Source: Sphingomonas sp. YR710
GTDB lineage: Bacteria; Pseudomonadota; Alphaproteobacteria; Sphingomonadales; Sphingomonadaceae
DNA length: 64,000 nt
NCBI RefSeq assembly: GCF_900101455.1
Contig: NZ_FMZJ01000011.1
Span: 62,001-126,000 of the forward strand
Direction of reading: 5' to 3'
Part shown: positions 8,089-17,685 of the stretch, one piece after another
Numbering within the stretch: the stretch's first letter is position 1
Layout: each line of letters starts with the position of its first letter
Program-made: the position numbers and the translations under genes
The notes under the pieces: model-generated
Seen by the model: the letters and a program-made list of their open reading frames with translations, nothing else
Databases searched by the model: none
What the model was told of the DNA's origin: nothing

Positions 8089-8862
8089 TCAAGTGGCGAA
8101 TTGTTCCATCGTGATGCGGTCGTCGAGCGCATGTTCGGGATCGAACAACAATGTCAGTGGGCTCGTCCGGTCGATCGAGATCGAGACGCTTTCGATGTCG
8201 CGGACTTCGCGCTGATCCGCCACCGCGCTGACCGCGCGCTTGGCGCTGTCGAGCACGCGAAACGAGATGCGCGTCTTGTTGGGAAGGATCGCGCCACGCC
8301 AGCGGCGGGGGCGGAACGGACTGATCGGGGTCAACGCCAGCAGCGACGAATCGAGCGGCAGGATCGGTCCTTGCGCCGAGAGATTATAGGCGGTCGATCC
8401 GGCTGGTGTCGCGACGAGCACGCCGTCGCAGACCAGTTCGGGCAGGACCACCCGGCCGTCGACGGTGACCTCGAGTTTGGCCGTCTCGCGGGTTTCGCGC
8501 AACAATGAGACTTCGTTGATCGCCGGAATCGAGAAACGTTCGCCGCTGACGGTCACCGCGTCCATGCGCAACGGAAGTACCGTCATCGCCTTGGCATGCA
8601 GCAGCCGCAGCTCCAGCAGCTCCGGCTTCCATTCGTTCATCAGGAAGCCGACCGTGCCCAGATTCATGCCGAAAATGGGAAGGACCCGGTGGACATCGAG
8701 CATATTGTGCAAGGTCCGCAGCATGAAGCCGTCGCCACCCAGCGCTACGATAAGGTCCGCACGCTCGATCGGATGCCATTCGTAGAGGCCGTGCAGTCGC
8801 TCGGCAGCCTCCTGGGCACCATCGGTCGGAGAGGCGACAAGCGCCATCCGCGGTTCGTTCAT
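8089..8862 (-). CDS. nadK: NAD kinase
   Basis: A 257-residue cytosolic enzyme that phosphorylates NAD to NADP. The signature GGDG lies at residues 42-45 (IVALGGDGFMLRTLH), the NE pair at 116-117 (AINEVSLLRE), and the substrate loop GSTAYNLSAQGPIL follows. Length fits the compact proteobacterial form. Its start overlaps the stop of moaA by four bases (ATGA at 8859-8862), so the two are translationally coupled. Confidence 0.95.
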   Translation of the reverse strand: MNEPRMALVASPTDGAQEAAERLHGLYEWHPIERADLIVALGGDGFMLRTLHNMLDVHRVLPIFGMNLGTVGFLMNEWKPELLELRLLHAKAMTVLPLRMDAVTVSGERFSIPAINEVSLLRETRETAKLEVTVDGRVVLPELVCDGVLVATPAGSTAYNLSAQGPILPLDSSLLALTPISPFRPRRWRGAILPNKTRISFRVLDSAKRAVSAVADQREVRDIESVSISIDRTSPLTLLFDPEHALDDRITMEQFAT

Positions 8863-9875
8863 CCCCCCGTCACGCTCATATGGCGTTCGACGGCAGGCGC
8901 CGCATCGCGTCGCTCGATCCGGAAATCATGGCGTAGCGGTTTGAGCCGCATCGCCTGGTTCAGCAGCGCGTCCAGTTCCGCCGGGCCGCCGTTCCGAAGA
9001 GCCGTGCGGAGATCGACCTTATCGTCATGCCCCAGGCACATGTAGAGTCGGCCAGTCGCGGTCACGCGAACCCGGTTGCAGTCTTCGCAGAAATTGTGGG
9101 TCATCGGCGTGATGAAGCCGATCCTCGCCCCCACTTCCTCCGCCCGATAATAACGGGCAGGGCCACCGGTGCGATCCGGTAGTGGGGTCAGCGTATGATG
9201 GCGTTCAAGATCGGCACGGACCCGGTCGAGCGGGAGATAGCGATCGGTGCGATCCTCATCGATCTCGCCCAGGGGCATTGTTTCGATCAGCGTCAGATCA
9301 TGACCCTCGGCGGCGCACCAGCGCAGCATCGGATCGATCTCATGATCGTTCAGTCCCTTGAGCGCGACCATGTTGATCTTGATGGCGATTCCGGCCGCCT
9401 TCGCCGCGGCAATCCCGCCCAGCACCTGTGCGATATCACCGCGACGCGTGATGTGACGAAAGCAATCGGGATCGAGACTGTCGAGACTGACATTGATTCG
9501 GCGGATGCCGGCGTCGGCGAGCCCGGCCGCATGCGTGGCAAGCTGCGTCGCATTGGTTGTCAGGGTCAATTCGTCGAGGCCGTTGCCCTGCAATCTGCCG
9601 ATCATGTGGGCCAGGTCGGTAATGCCGCGCCGCACCAGCGGTTCGCCGCCGGTGAGCCGGATCTTGCGGACACCGCGGGCGACAAAGGCTTCGGCAAGTT
9701 GAGCAATTTCTTCGAGCGATAGGATCTCCCGACGCGGCATGAACGTCATGGCTTCGGACATGCAATAGCGACAGCGAAGGTCGCATCGATCGGTCACCGA
9801 CATGCGCAGATAGGTTATCCGACGGCCGAAGCTGTCGGAAAGTCTGCTGGAAACCGGGGGTGGCATGGACGTCAT
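8859..9875 (-). CDS. moaA: GTP 3',8-cyclase, molybdenum cofactor biosynthesis
   Basis: A 338-residue radical-SAM enzyme that starts molybdopterin synthesis by converting GTP to 3',8-cyclo-7,8-dihydro-GTP. The N-terminal [4Fe-4S] motif is Cys31-x3-Cys35-x2-Cys38 (DRCDLRCRYCMSE). LTGGEPLVR is the SAM-binding GGE motif. The second cluster region is CEDCNRVRVTATGRLYMC near the C terminus, and the family ends with an Arg- or Gly-rich tail that is not clear here. The start at 9875 (MTSMPPP) is chosen over a TTG two codons earlier; an ATG at 9866 is also possible. Confidence 0.93.
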   Translation of the reverse strand: MTSMPPPVSSRLSDSFGRRITYLRMSVTDRCDLRCRYCMSEAMTFMPRREILSLEEIAQLAEAFVARGVRKIRLTGGEPLVRRGITDLAHMIGRLQGNGLDELTLTTNATQLATHAAGLADAGIRRINVSLDSLDPDCFRHITRRGDIAQVLGGIAAAKAAGIAIKINMVALKGLNDHEIDPMLRWCAAEGHDLTLIETMPLGEIDEDRTDRYLPLDRVRADLERHHTLTPLPDRTGGPARYYRAEEVGARIGFITPMTHNFCEDCNRVRVTATGRLYMCLGHDDKVDLRTALRNGGPAELDALLNQAMRLKPLRHDFRIERRDAAPAVERHMSVTGG

Positions 9876-9977
9876 CTGCAAGGGAATTATGCTTTTAACG
9901 CTGCATGAGCAAGCGCCCGTGAAGGGAAAGGATTTATTGCGTAGAAAAGGCTGTCGGCGTTCGATCCTTCTGTCTGA

Positions 9978-12900
9978 TTACGCCAGGATCTTCGCCAAGC
10001 CTCTCGACAGTTGTAGCGCGCCGTTCAGTCGCGCCATCGGATCCGGCCAGTTGCGGCTGATCACCAGCCGGCTGTCGGGCCGCAGTTTGGCGCTGTCCTT
10101 GAGTTTCTGCACATAAGTAAGCAGTCCGGGCAGATCCGGGAAATGATCGTTGTGGAATGTCACCAGCGCACCGCGCGGACCGGCATCGAGCTTGGCGACA
10201 CAGGCCTTGCGGCAGTTGAGCTTGGCTTCGATCACCGTCAGCAGGTTCTGGGTCGGCTGCGGCAGGTTGCCGAACCGGTCGATCAGTTCGGCGGCGAAGG
10301 CCTCGATCTCCTGCCGGCTCTCCAGCTCGTTGACCCGGCGATACAGGCCCATGCGCAGATCGAGATCGGGCACATAATCGTCGGGGATCAGGATCGGCGC
10401 ATCGACCGTGATCTGCGGGCTGAACGCCTCGCGCGACGGCACCGCGTTGGCGATGCCGCTCGCCTTGGCGTCCATGATCGCTTCCTCAAGCATCGATTGG
10501 TAGAGTTCGAAGCCGACTTCCTTGATATGCCCCGATTGTTCGTCGCCGAGCAGATTGCCGGCGCCACGAATGTCGAGATCATGGCTGGCGAGCTGAAAGC
10601 CCGCGCCGAGCGTGTCGAGATTCTGGAGGATGTGCAGGCGCTTCTCGGCGGTTTCGCTGATCCGCCGCTCGCTCGTCGTCAGATAGGCATAAGCCCGCGT
10701 CTTGGCACGCCCGACGCGGCCACGCAGCTGGTAGAGCTGCGCGAGGCCGAAGCGATCGGCGCGGTGGATGATCAATGTGTTGGCGGACGGAATATCGAGC
10801 CCGCTTTCGACGATCGTGGTCGAAACCAGGATGTCGAACTTCTTGTCGTAAAAGGCCGACATCCGTTCCTCGACCTCGGATGGCGCCATCTGGCCGTGGG
10901 CGACGACGTAACGGATCTCGGGCACGTCCTTGCGCAGGAATTCCTCGATATCGGGGAGGTCCTTGATCCGCGGCGTCACGAAGAAGCTCTGTCCGCCGCG
11001 GTAATGTTCGCGCAGCAAGGCTTCGCGGATCACCACCGGGTCGAACGGCGCGACATAGGTGCGCACCGCAAGCCGATCGACCGGCGGCGTCTGGATCACC
11101 GAAAGCTCGCGCAGGCCGGACATCGCCATCTGCAGGGTGCGCGGGATCGGCGTTGCTGTCAGCGTCAGCATGTGGACGTCCGTCTTGAGAGCCTTCAGCT
11201 TCTCCTTATGCGTCACGCCGAAGCGTTGCTCCTCGTCGACGATGACCAGCCCGAGCCGCTTGAACTCGATATTCTTGGCGAGCAGCGCATGGGTGCCGAT
11301 GATGATGTCGAGCGATCCGTCGGCCAGGCCTTCCTTGGCTTTCTTGGCGTCGGCTGCGGTCACCAGCCGCGATAGGTGGCCGACATTGACCGGGAAGCCG
11401 TGGAAGCGCTCGACGAACTGCTTGTGATGCTGGCGCGCGAGCAGGGTGGTCGGGCAGACGACCGCCACCTGCATGCCGGCCATTGCCGCGACGAACGCCG
11501 CGCGCAACGCCACCTCGGTCTTGCCGAAGCCGACATCGCCGCACACCAGCCGGTCCATCGGCTTGCCCGCGCCCAGATCCTCGATCACCTCGGCGATCGC
11601 GCGATCCTGATCCTCGGTCTCCTGATAGGGGAAGCGATCAACGAATTCGTTATAGCCGGCCTCGGGCTGCATCACTTCGGCGGGTTTCAGCGCGCGTTCG
11701 GCGGCTGTCTTGATCAGTTCACCCGCAATCTCGCGGATGCGCTCCTTCATCTTCGCCTTGCGCGACTGCCAGGCGACCCCGCCCAATTTGTCGAGCTGGA
11801 CGCCCTCGGTCTCGGAACCGTAGCGGCTGAGCACGTCGATATTTTCGACCGGCACGTAGAGTTTGTCGCCGCCGGCATAGCTGAGCGCCACGCAATCATG
11901 CGGGCTGTTGCCGACGGGGATCTGGGTCAGCCCCTCATAGCGGCCGATGCCATGATCCATGTGGACGACGAGATCGCCGGGCGAGAGCGTCGCCATCTCG
12001 GCGAGGAAGGCGTCTGCCGATTTCTTGCGCTTCTGCCGGCGGACGAGCCGATCGCCGAGCATGTCCTGCTCGGTAAGCAAAGCGACGTCGGGGCTGGTAA
12101 AGCCATGGTCAAGCGGCAGCACTGCCAGCGCGGCACCACCGCCGGCCGCGAGACCCTGCGCCTCCTGCCAATTGTCGGCAAAGGGCACGCGGTGAAGGTG
12201 ATGGTCCTTGAGCAGCCCCGCGAAGCGCTCGCGCGATCCGATCGAGTAGCTGGCGAAGACGACCTTGACGCCCTTCTTGTTGAGCGCTTCGACATGTTCG
12301 ACGACGGCATCGTAGATGTTGACGCCCTGCGTTCGTTCGGGCGCGAAATCGCGCGCCGCATCCACGCCGAAATCGATCACCTTGGCGCTGTCCGGCTCGT
12401 GGAACGGCGTGATGAGATGGATCGGCCGATCCGCGATCGCCTTGTCCCAATCCGCCGCGCCCAGATAGAGTTCCTGCGGCTCGAGCGGGCGATAGCTGCC
12501 GGCATCGGCGCTCTTCGCGCGGACGCGGTTGGCGTGATAATCGGTGATCGCGTCGAAGCGGGCTTCGGCCGCGCCGGTCGTGCCATGGTCGCGCACCATG
12601 ATATCGTCGGCAGACAAATGATCGAACAAGGTCGTCAACCGTTCCTCGAGCAACGGCAGCCAATGGTCCATGCCGGCGAGGCGGCGGCCGTCGGAGATCG
12701 CCTGATAGAGCGGGTCGCTGGTCGCATTCGCGCCGAAGCGCTCGCGATAGCGGCTGCGGAAGCGCTTGATCGTGTCCTCGTCGAGCAAAGCTTCGGACGC
12801 CGGGAGCAAGATGAATCCGTCGATCGTGCCGATCGTCCGCTGGTCCTGCGGATCGAACTGGCGGACGGTCTCGATCTCGTCGCCGAAGAAATCGAGCCGC

Positions 12901-13448
12901 AGCGCGGTCGGCTCACCGGCCGGGAACAGATCGACCAGCCCGCCGCGCACCGCATATTCGCCCTGATCGGTGACGGTCTCGGTCCGCATATAGCCGTTGG
13001 CCTGCAGCAAGGCGGCGAGCCGGTCGCGATCGATCCGTTCGCCGGGTGCGAGCCGGGCTACGAGCTGGCGAACGCGAAACGGCGTCAGCGCGCGCTGTGT
13101 GACCGCGTTGATCGTGGTGACGATCAGGGTGGGGCCCTTGGGTTTCGTCAGCAGTGCGTAGAGCGCCGAAAGCCGGTCCGACGTGATCCGCAGCGCCGGG
13201 CTGGCGCGATCATATGGCAGGCAGTCCCAGGCCGGAAACTGGATCACCGCAAGTCCGGGTGCAAAATAGCCCGCCGCTTCGGCGATCCCGCGCATCGCCT
13301 GATCGTCGGGCGCGACGAACACGACCCGGCCGCCCTTCGCGGCGGCGGCGCGCGCCAGATCGGCCAGCATCCACGGCTGGAAGCCGGTAGGGATGCCGGC
13401 GAGCGTGAGCGCTTCGCCGGATTTCAGGATGCGGTGGAGGTCGGTCAT
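9978..13448 (-). CDS. mfd: Transcription-repair coupling factor
   Basis: A 1156-residue DNA translocase that removes RNA polymerase stalled at lesions and recruits UvrA. The order fits Mfd: a UvrB-homology module at the N terminus (FPAWDCLPYDRASP), the RNA-polymerase-interacting domain around DLVVHMDHGIGRYEGL, then RecG-like helicase motifs. The last include GDVGFGKTEVALRAAF (Walker A), LVIVDEEQRFGV (DEEQ box), TATPIPRTLQMA and QLRGRVGR, followed by the C-terminal TRCF domain. ATG 13448 (MTDLHRIL) is preferred to a TTG five codons upstream. A palindromic repeat element separates it from the upstream sdhE. Confidence 0.96.
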   Translation of the reverse strand: MTDLHRILKSGEALTLAGIPTGFQPWMLADLARAAAAKGGRVVFVAPDDQAMRGIAEAAGYFAPGLAVIQFPAWDCLPYDRASPALRITSDRLSALYALLTKPKGPTLIVTTINAVTQRALTPFRVRQLVARLAPGERIDRDRLAALLQANGYMRTETVTDQGEYAVRGGLVDLFPAGEPTALRLDFFGDEIETVRQFDPQDQRTIGTIDGFILLPASEALLDEDTIKRFRSRYRERFGANATSDPLYQAISDGRRLAGMDHWLPLLEERLTTLFDHLSADDIMVRDHGTTGAAEARFDAITDYHANRVRAKSADAGSYRPLEPQELYLGAADWDKAIADRPIHLITPFHEPDSAKVIDFGVDAARDFAPERTQGVNIYDAVVEHVEALNKKGVKVVFASYSIGSRERFAGLLKDHHLHRVPFADNWQEAQGLAAGGGAALAVLPLDHGFTSPDVALLTEQDMLGDRLVRRQKRKKSADAFLAEMATLSPGDLVVHMDHGIGRYEGLTQIPVGNSPHDCVALSYAGGDKLYVPVENIDVLSRYGSETEGVQLDKLGGVAWQSRKAKMKERIREIAGELIKTAAERALKPAEVMQPEAGYNEFVDRFPYQETEDQDRAIAEVIEDLGAGKPMDRLVCGDVGFGKTEVALRAAFVAAMAGMQVAVVCPTTLLARQHHKQFVERFHGFPVNVGHLSRLVTAADAKKAKEGLADGSLDIIIGTHALLAKNIEFKRLGLVIVDEEQRFGVTHKEKLKALKTDVHMLTLTATPIPRTLQMAMSGLRELSVIQTPPVDRLAVRTYVAPFDPVVIREALLREHYRGGQSFFVTPRIKDLPDIEEFLRKDVPEIRYVVAHGQMAPSEVEERMSAFYDKKFDILVSTTIVESGLDIPSANTLIIHRADRFGLAQLYQLRGRVGRAKTRAYAYLTTSERRISETAEKRLHILQNLDTLGAGFQLASHDLDIRGAGNLLGDEQSGHIKEVGFELYQSMLEEAIMDAKASGIANAVPSREAFSPQITVDAPILIPDDYVPDLDLRMGLYRRVNELESRQEIEAFAAELIDRFGNLPQPTQNLLTVIEAKLNCRKACVAKLDAGPRGALVTFHNDHFPDLPGLLTYVQKLKDSAKLRPDSRLVISRNWPDPMARLNGALQLSRGLAKILA

Positions 13449-13473
13449 GACTTGAGTGCGCAATACATATCTT

Positions 13474-13567
13474 CGTCATTCCCGCGAAAGCGGGAACCCA
13501 CGGTTACGGGCGCTTGCGTTCCGAGACGGGCCGCTGTCCATGGGGCCCCGCTTTCGCGGGGATGACG
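13474..13567. repeat. Palindromic repeat element, family A, copy 1
   Basis: A 94-base element bounded by inverted arms: CGTCATTCCCGCGAAAGCGG at the left and its near-complement ending GGGATGACG at the right. Each arm is itself a small hairpin (CCCGCGAAAGCGGG). It lies between sdhE and mfd. Copies 2 and 3 are at 21268-21359 and 31319-31412, and a diverged copy is inside dnaE2. This REP-doublet-like architecture suggests a REPIN-type element. Confidence 0.8.
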
Positions 13568-13596
13568 GTGAGGGAGGGAAAGGAGGATGGAGTCGG

Positions 13597-13872
13597 TCAC
13601 CCGCCCATTTTCTCCACATCGATATAATCGAGCTGCCGGAATCGCTCCATCATCGGCCCCTGCCAGCGCTCGGGCACCGCGATCGTGCCGAGCGCCCAGC
13701 CCATGATGTCGACATCCTCCTCGTTCATAAGTGCTTCGAACCACACGAGTTCGGGTTCGCCCCATTCGGCATGGCAATGGTCAAAAAAGCCGCCGATCAT
13801 GAAGTCGGCTTCCTTCGTGCCGCGATGCGAGGCACGGAAGCGCAGGCGTTTCAGGCGGATGTCGCGGTCCAT
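13597..13872 (-). CDS. sdhE: FAD assembly factor SdhE
   Basis: A 91-residue protein of the SdhE/Sdh5 family that promotes covalent flavinylation of the succinate dehydrogenase flavoprotein. The RGxxE signature is present as Arg17-Gly18-Thr-Lys-Glu21 (SHRGTKEADFMIGGFF). The downstream acidic helix (LMNEEDVDIMGWALG) and the length are typical. It is read toward mfd, and recG is divergent from it, an arrangement often seen in alphaproteobacteria. Confidence 0.92.
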   Translation of the reverse strand: MDRDIRLKRLRFRASHRGTKEADFMIGGFFDHCHAEWGEPELVWFEALMNEEDVDIMGWALGTIAVPERWQGPMMERFRQLDYIDVEKMGG

Positions 13873-14002
13873 GGCTTCCCACGCAAGATTGGCCCACAGG
13901 CAATTGGAAACCTGTCGGCGGATGAGTAGAAGGGCCGTCTAAGCATTTTCACGTCGGGTGGAAACACCCGATGGCCCGGAAAATGCGACCAGCAAGAAGA
14001 TC

Positions 14003-16066
14003 ATGCGGCCCGAAATACTCAATCCATTGTTCGCGGAGGTGGAGGCGCTGAAAGGCGTCGGCCCGACCATGGCCAAGCCGCTCAAGCGGCTGAAGCTGGA
14101 AAAGGTCGTCGACGTGCTGTTCCACCTGCCGGTCGGTATCGTCGAACGGAAGCGGGTCGACACCGTCGAGATGGAGGATGCCGGCCGCATCGTCACGGTG
14201 CGCGTGACGCCGATCGACTATCGCTCGTCCGGCGGCATGCGCGGGCCGTTTCGCGTTCACGCGACCGATCAGGCGGGCAATGTGTTGAGCCTCGTCTATT
14301 TCGGCAGCAATTCGGGATGGGCGAAAAAGCTGTTCCCGCTCGGCGAACCGCGGATCGTTTCGGGCAAGCTCGAAATGTATGGGCAGGAACTGCAGATGAT
14401 CCATCCGAGCCATGTGCTGTCGCCCGAGGAAGGCGCAGACCTGTCCGAATCCGAGGCGGTCTATCCGCTGTCCGAAGGGCTTACCAATCACCGCATGGCG
14501 CAGCTCGCCGAACAGGCGATCGCGCGCGCGCCCGATCTGGCCGAATGGATCGAGCCCAGCCTGCTCGATACGCGTTCCTGGCCTGGCTGGCAGGAGGCGA
14601 TCCGCCGCATCCACGCCGATCCGCAGGACGAACTGGCCCGCGCGCGGCTGGCCTATGACGAGATCTTCGCGAACCAGCTCGCCTTGATGCTGGTCCGTGC
14701 TTCCTCGCGTCGGCGACGTGGAACGCCTTTGCTCGGCACCGGCCGGCTGCGCGATGCGCTCGTGCTCCCTTACGCGCCGACCGGCGCGCAATCGCGCACG
14801 ATTGCCGAGATCGAGGGTGATTTGCAGCAGGCGACGCCGATGGTGCGACTGCTGCAGGGTGATGTCGGATCGGGCAAGACCTTGGTCGCGACGATGGCAT
14901 TGCTGACCGCCGTCGAGGCCGGAACGCAAGGCGCCTTGCTTGCGCCGACCGAGATCCTGGCGCGCCAGCATCATGCGACGATCACGAAGACCCTCGCCGG
15001 ATTGCCGGTCAACGTCGCGATCCTCACCGGCCGCGAAAAGGGCAAGGCGCGCGAATCCACTTTGATGGGACTGGCCGATGGTTCGATCGATATTTTGATC
15101 GGTACCCATGCGATTTTTCAGGAAAAGGTCGGCTATCGCAATCTCGGCCTTGCCGTCGTCGACGAACAGCATCGCTTCGGCGTGGCGCAACGCTTGCTGC
15201 TGCAGGCCAAAGCCGATCGGCCGCCGCACCTGCTGGTGATGACGGCCACCCCGATCCCCCGCACCTTGTCGCTCAGCCATTATGGCGAGATGGATATCAG
15301 CCGGCTCGACGAAATGCCGCCCGGCCGCCAGCCGATCGAAACCCGCGTGATTTCGGGCGAACGGCTCGATGAGATCGCCGGCGCGCTTGGCCGGCATATG
15401 GCGAAGGGCGGCCAGGCCTATTGGGTCTGCCCTTTGGTCGAGGAGAGCGAATTATCCGATCTCGCCGCGGCCGAAAGCCGCGCGGAATCGCTGCGCGCGG
15501 CGTTCGGCGACAAGGTCGGCGTCGTCCATGGCCGGATGAAGGGCCCCGAGAAGGATGCCGTCATGGCGGCGTTCCAGCGCGGCGACCTCGGCGTGCTGGT
15601 GGCGACGACTGTGATCGAGGTCGGCGTCGACGTGCCCAACGCCACCCTGATGATCATCGAGGGCGCAGACCGCTTCGGCCTCGCCCAGCTCCATCAGCTT
15701 CGCGGCCGCGTCGGACGCGGCGATCAGCATTCTATCTGCCTGCTGTTGCGCGGCAACGGCCTGTCCGAAACTTCGCGCGCACGGCTGGCGCTGATGCGCG
15801 AGACCAATGACGGCTTCCGCATCGCCGAGGAGGATCTGCGACTGCGTGGCGCCGGCGAGGTGCTGGGCACCCGCCAGTCGGGCGAGGCTGAGTTCCGGCT
15901 GGCCGGGCCGGAGCGGGTGGCGGCGTACATTCAGACCGCGACCGACGATGCGCGGCTGCTGGTCGATCGCGACGGCGGGCTGGAGGGACCACGCGGGCAG
16001 GCGGCGCGGACGGCGCTGTATCTGTTCGAGCGCGATGCGGCGGTGGGGTTGCTCAGGGCGGGGTGA
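14003..16066 (+). CDS. recG: ATP-dependent DNA helicase RecG
   Basis: A 687-residue branch-migration helicase that remodels stalled forks and Holliday junctions. A wedge/OB domain occupies the N-terminal third. Helicase motifs follow: LLQGDVGSGKTLVA (Walker A), VVDEQHRFGVAQR (DEQH box), MTATPIPRTL, ATTVIEVGVDVPNA and QLHQLRGRVGRG. Start ATG 14003 (MRPEILNPL) matches the usual RecG N terminus. A GTG 45 bases upstream is in frame but adds an unlikely extension. The stop lies within a hairpin shared with the convergent PilZ gene. Confidence 0.95.
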   Translation: MRPEILNPLFAEVEALKGVGPTMAKPLKRLKLEKVVDVLFHLPVGIVERKRVDTVEMEDAGRIVTVRVTPIDYRSSGGMRGPFRVHATDQAGNVLSLVYFGSNSGWAKKLFPLGEPRIVSGKLEMYGQELQMIHPSHVLSPEEGADLSESEAVYPLSEGLTNHRMAQLAEQAIARAPDLAEWIEPSLLDTRSWPGWQEAIRRIHADPQDELARARLAYDEIFANQLALMLVRASSRRRRGTPLLGTGRLRDALVLPYAPTGAQSRTIAEIEGDLQQATPMVRLLQGDVGSGKTLVATMALLTAVEAGTQGALLAPTEILARQHHATITKTLAGLPVNVAILTGREKGKARESTLMGLADGSIDILIGTHAIFQEKVGYRNLGLAVVDEQHRFGVAQRLLLQAKADRPPHLLVMTATPIPRTLSLSHYGEMDISRLDEMPPGRQPIETRVISGERLDEIAGALGRHMAKGGQAYWVCPLVEESELSDLAAAESRAESLRAAFGDKVGVVHGRMKGPEKDAVMAAFQRGDLGVLVATTVIEVGVDVPNATLMIIEGADRFGLAQLHQLRGRVGRGDQHSICLLLRGNGLSETSRARLALMRETNDGFRIAEEDLRLRGAGEVLGTRQSGEAEFRLAGPERVAAYIQTATDDARLLVDRDGGLEGPRGQAARTALYLFERDAAVGLLRAG

Positions 16067-16076
16067 GCCTCACCCC
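16060..16076. terminator. Short GC-rich hairpin between convergent recG and PilZ genes
   Basis: GGGGTGAG and CTCACCCC form an inverted repeat that overlaps the stop codons of both convergent genes. It could terminate transcription from either side, but there is no T run, so this is tentative. Confidence 0.35.
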
Positions 16077-16417
16077 ATTGGCCAGCGCTGCCGTCGTGAC
16101 CGGGTCGCGTTGAGCATCGCCGCATAGGCATAAGCGTCGATCGGTTTGGAGAATTCCGCGCCGACCCTACCGCCCAGCGACCAGACGATGCGCGCCTCGA
16201 CGTCGCCAAGCCGCGGCAACGCCAGCTTCACCACCGCACCCTTCGGCGTCGCGCCGCTTTCGCGCGCCATGAAGCCGAGCGGGGAGATGTTGACGAGCAG
16301 AATGTCTGCGCTGCGACCGTCGCCATCGGTCATGCGCGTTGGCAGGGCGACCTCGTCGCGGGGAACGCGGCGCTGCTGGAGCGGATCGTCGATAGCCGGT
16401 TTTTCTGCTTCGTTCAT
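16070..16417 (-). CDS. PilZ-domain protein (probable cyclic-di-GMP binder)
   Basis: A 115-residue single-domain protein. The c-di-GMP-binding arginines fit RRVPR at residues 16-20, and the second PilZ motif (N/D-x-S-x-x-G) is NISPLGF at 43-49. The beta-barrel end is visible as EARIVWSLGGRVGAEF. Stand-alone PilZ proteins act as diffusible receptors that adjust motility or surface polysaccharide. The gene is convergent with recG and has no operon partner, so its output cannot be named. Confidence 0.82.
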   Translation of the reverse strand: MNEAEKPAIDDPLQQRRVPRDEVALPTRMTDGDGRSADILLVNISPLGFMARESGATPKGAVVKLALPRLGDVEARIVWSLGGRVGAEFSKPIDAYAYAAMLNATRSRRQRWPMG

Positions 16418-16623
16418 GATGCCTCAAGCTTGTGCCTTGACGTCAGCATTGATCAGCCAGGTTGCCGAGACATGAAGCATCAGGGTTAACGATCGTCAGT
16501 CCGTAAAAATGCCTAAGGGATTCCGAACCTGTATCGGCTCATTCGCTGCGACGATCATTTCGATAGCGAGGCCGGGATGAACTGCTAAAGGGGCGCTTCG
16601 ATGATGGATGGCAGCAGACCTCG

Positions 16624-17034
16624 ATGCATATCGTTTATGCCCGCGAGAATGACTTGGCCTGCGACGATTTCGTTGCGGTTCTCGACGCGTCGGGCCTCGC
16701 CGGGCGTCGGCCGGTCGGGGATCGCGATCGGATCGAACGGATGCTGCGCGGCGCCAATCTCATCATTGTGGCACGCGATGCGGATAGCGGGGCGGTAGTT
16801 GGGGTTGCCCGATCGCTGACCGATTTTTCATATTGCTGTTATCTGTCCGATCTCGCCGTGGATCGCGCTTATCAGGGGCGGGGGATAGGACGGCAATTGA
16901 TCGCGGAGACCCGCCTTGCCGCAGGGGATGAGGCGATGTGCCTTCTGCTGTCAGCGCCCGCCGCGATATCCTTCTACCGTGCGATCGGCATGCCGCATGA
17001 AGACAGGGCGTTCATGTATCCGCGTGAGCGGTAG
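16624..17034 (+). CDS. GNAT-family N-acetyltransferase
   Basis: A 136-residue protein with the GNAT core. The acetyl-CoA pyrophosphate loop is DRAYQGRGIGRQLI (the Q/R-x-x-G-x-G/A motif), preceded by the strand YLSDLAVD and followed by the C-terminal Tyr-containing segment AAISFYRAIGMPHED. Small single-domain members acetylate diverse amines; the substrate is not predictable here. It stands alone, with 206 bases of upstream intergenic DNA in which no other gene was seen. Confidence 0.85.
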   Translation: MHIVYARENDLACDDFVAVLDASGLAGRRPVGDRDRIERMLRGANLIIVARDADSGAVVGVARSLTDFSYCCYLSDLAVDRAYQGRGIGRQLIAETRLAAGDEAMCLLLSAPAAISFYRAIGMPHEDRAFMYPRER

Positions 17035-17118
17035 GCGGGCCGGCTTTGTGCAACTTGACCGACGAAGTCGATACCATCAACGAGGCGGATACGTCATATC
17101 AATCGAGCGAGACAAACC

Positions 17119-17679
17119 ATGACCAGCCGCAGGGACAACCAGCTTCGATCGGCGGCGATTCGCTTCGCGCTGCGCCTGCCGGATGAGGACCTGGGATCCG
17201 TCGGCTGTCGCTTCGTGCGCATCGTCGTCGATCCCGAGGTTGGGGAGGAAGTCTGCCTCGCATTCCTCGATACGCCTGCCGATGCGCCGCGCTACAACGA
17301 CGTCGAGCCGCTCGGACTGACTGCTAATACCGGGCTGGTGCGCACGCCGCATGGCATGATCGGAGCGATCGTCTGGCAAATCGCGGCGAACAGCCCGATC
17401 GAGTGCTTTGTCGAGCAGTTTCTCAATTTTGGATCGCCGGGCACATTGCGGTTGCTCAAGGAGGCGGCGGATCAGACCCATCTGAAGTTCATCGTGCTCG
17501 ACAGTCGTACGTCGGACGTCACCGCATTTGCCGATTATGAAAACAGGTTCACGCTTGATGCGCTGGTGCAGGCGATGGACGAACATGCATCGGAGGCTGC
17601 GGCGGCGACTTTCGATGAAGCGGTGCACTATGCAAAGCTCCATGCCAATCTGATCGGCAAGATTCGATCGCAGCCATAG
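17119..17679 (+). CDS. Hypothetical protein, 186 aa
   Basis: An uncharacterised soluble protein with neither signal peptide nor membrane segment. Codon use shows strong third-position G/C, supporting it as a real gene over the open frame on the opposite strand. It opens with a basic stretch (MTSRRDNQLRSAAIRFALRL). The middle contains TPHGMIGAIVWQIAANSPIECF and the end is Ala-rich (ASEAAAATFDEAVHYAKLHANL). No family was recognised. It lies between an acetyltransferase and the 3' end of a hybrid kinase, to which it is convergent with a six-base gap. Confidence 0.65.
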   Translation: MTSRRDNQLRSAAIRFALRLPDEDLGSVGCRFVRIVVDPEVGEEVCLAFLDTPADAPRYNDVEPLGLTANTGLVRTPHGMIGAIVWQIAANSPIECFVEQFLNFGSPGTLRLLKEAADQTHLKFIVLDSRTSDVTAFADYENRFTLDALVQAMDEHASEAAAATFDEAVHYAKLHANLIGKIRSQP

Positions 17680-17685
17680 GGCCAA

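Noticed and set aside
11376-13565. A 729-codon open frame antisense to mfd
   Set aside because: It is the mirror of a high-G+C gene with strong codon bias; its translation is rich in Arg, Ala and Asp without any family motif, while mfd on the other strand is certain.
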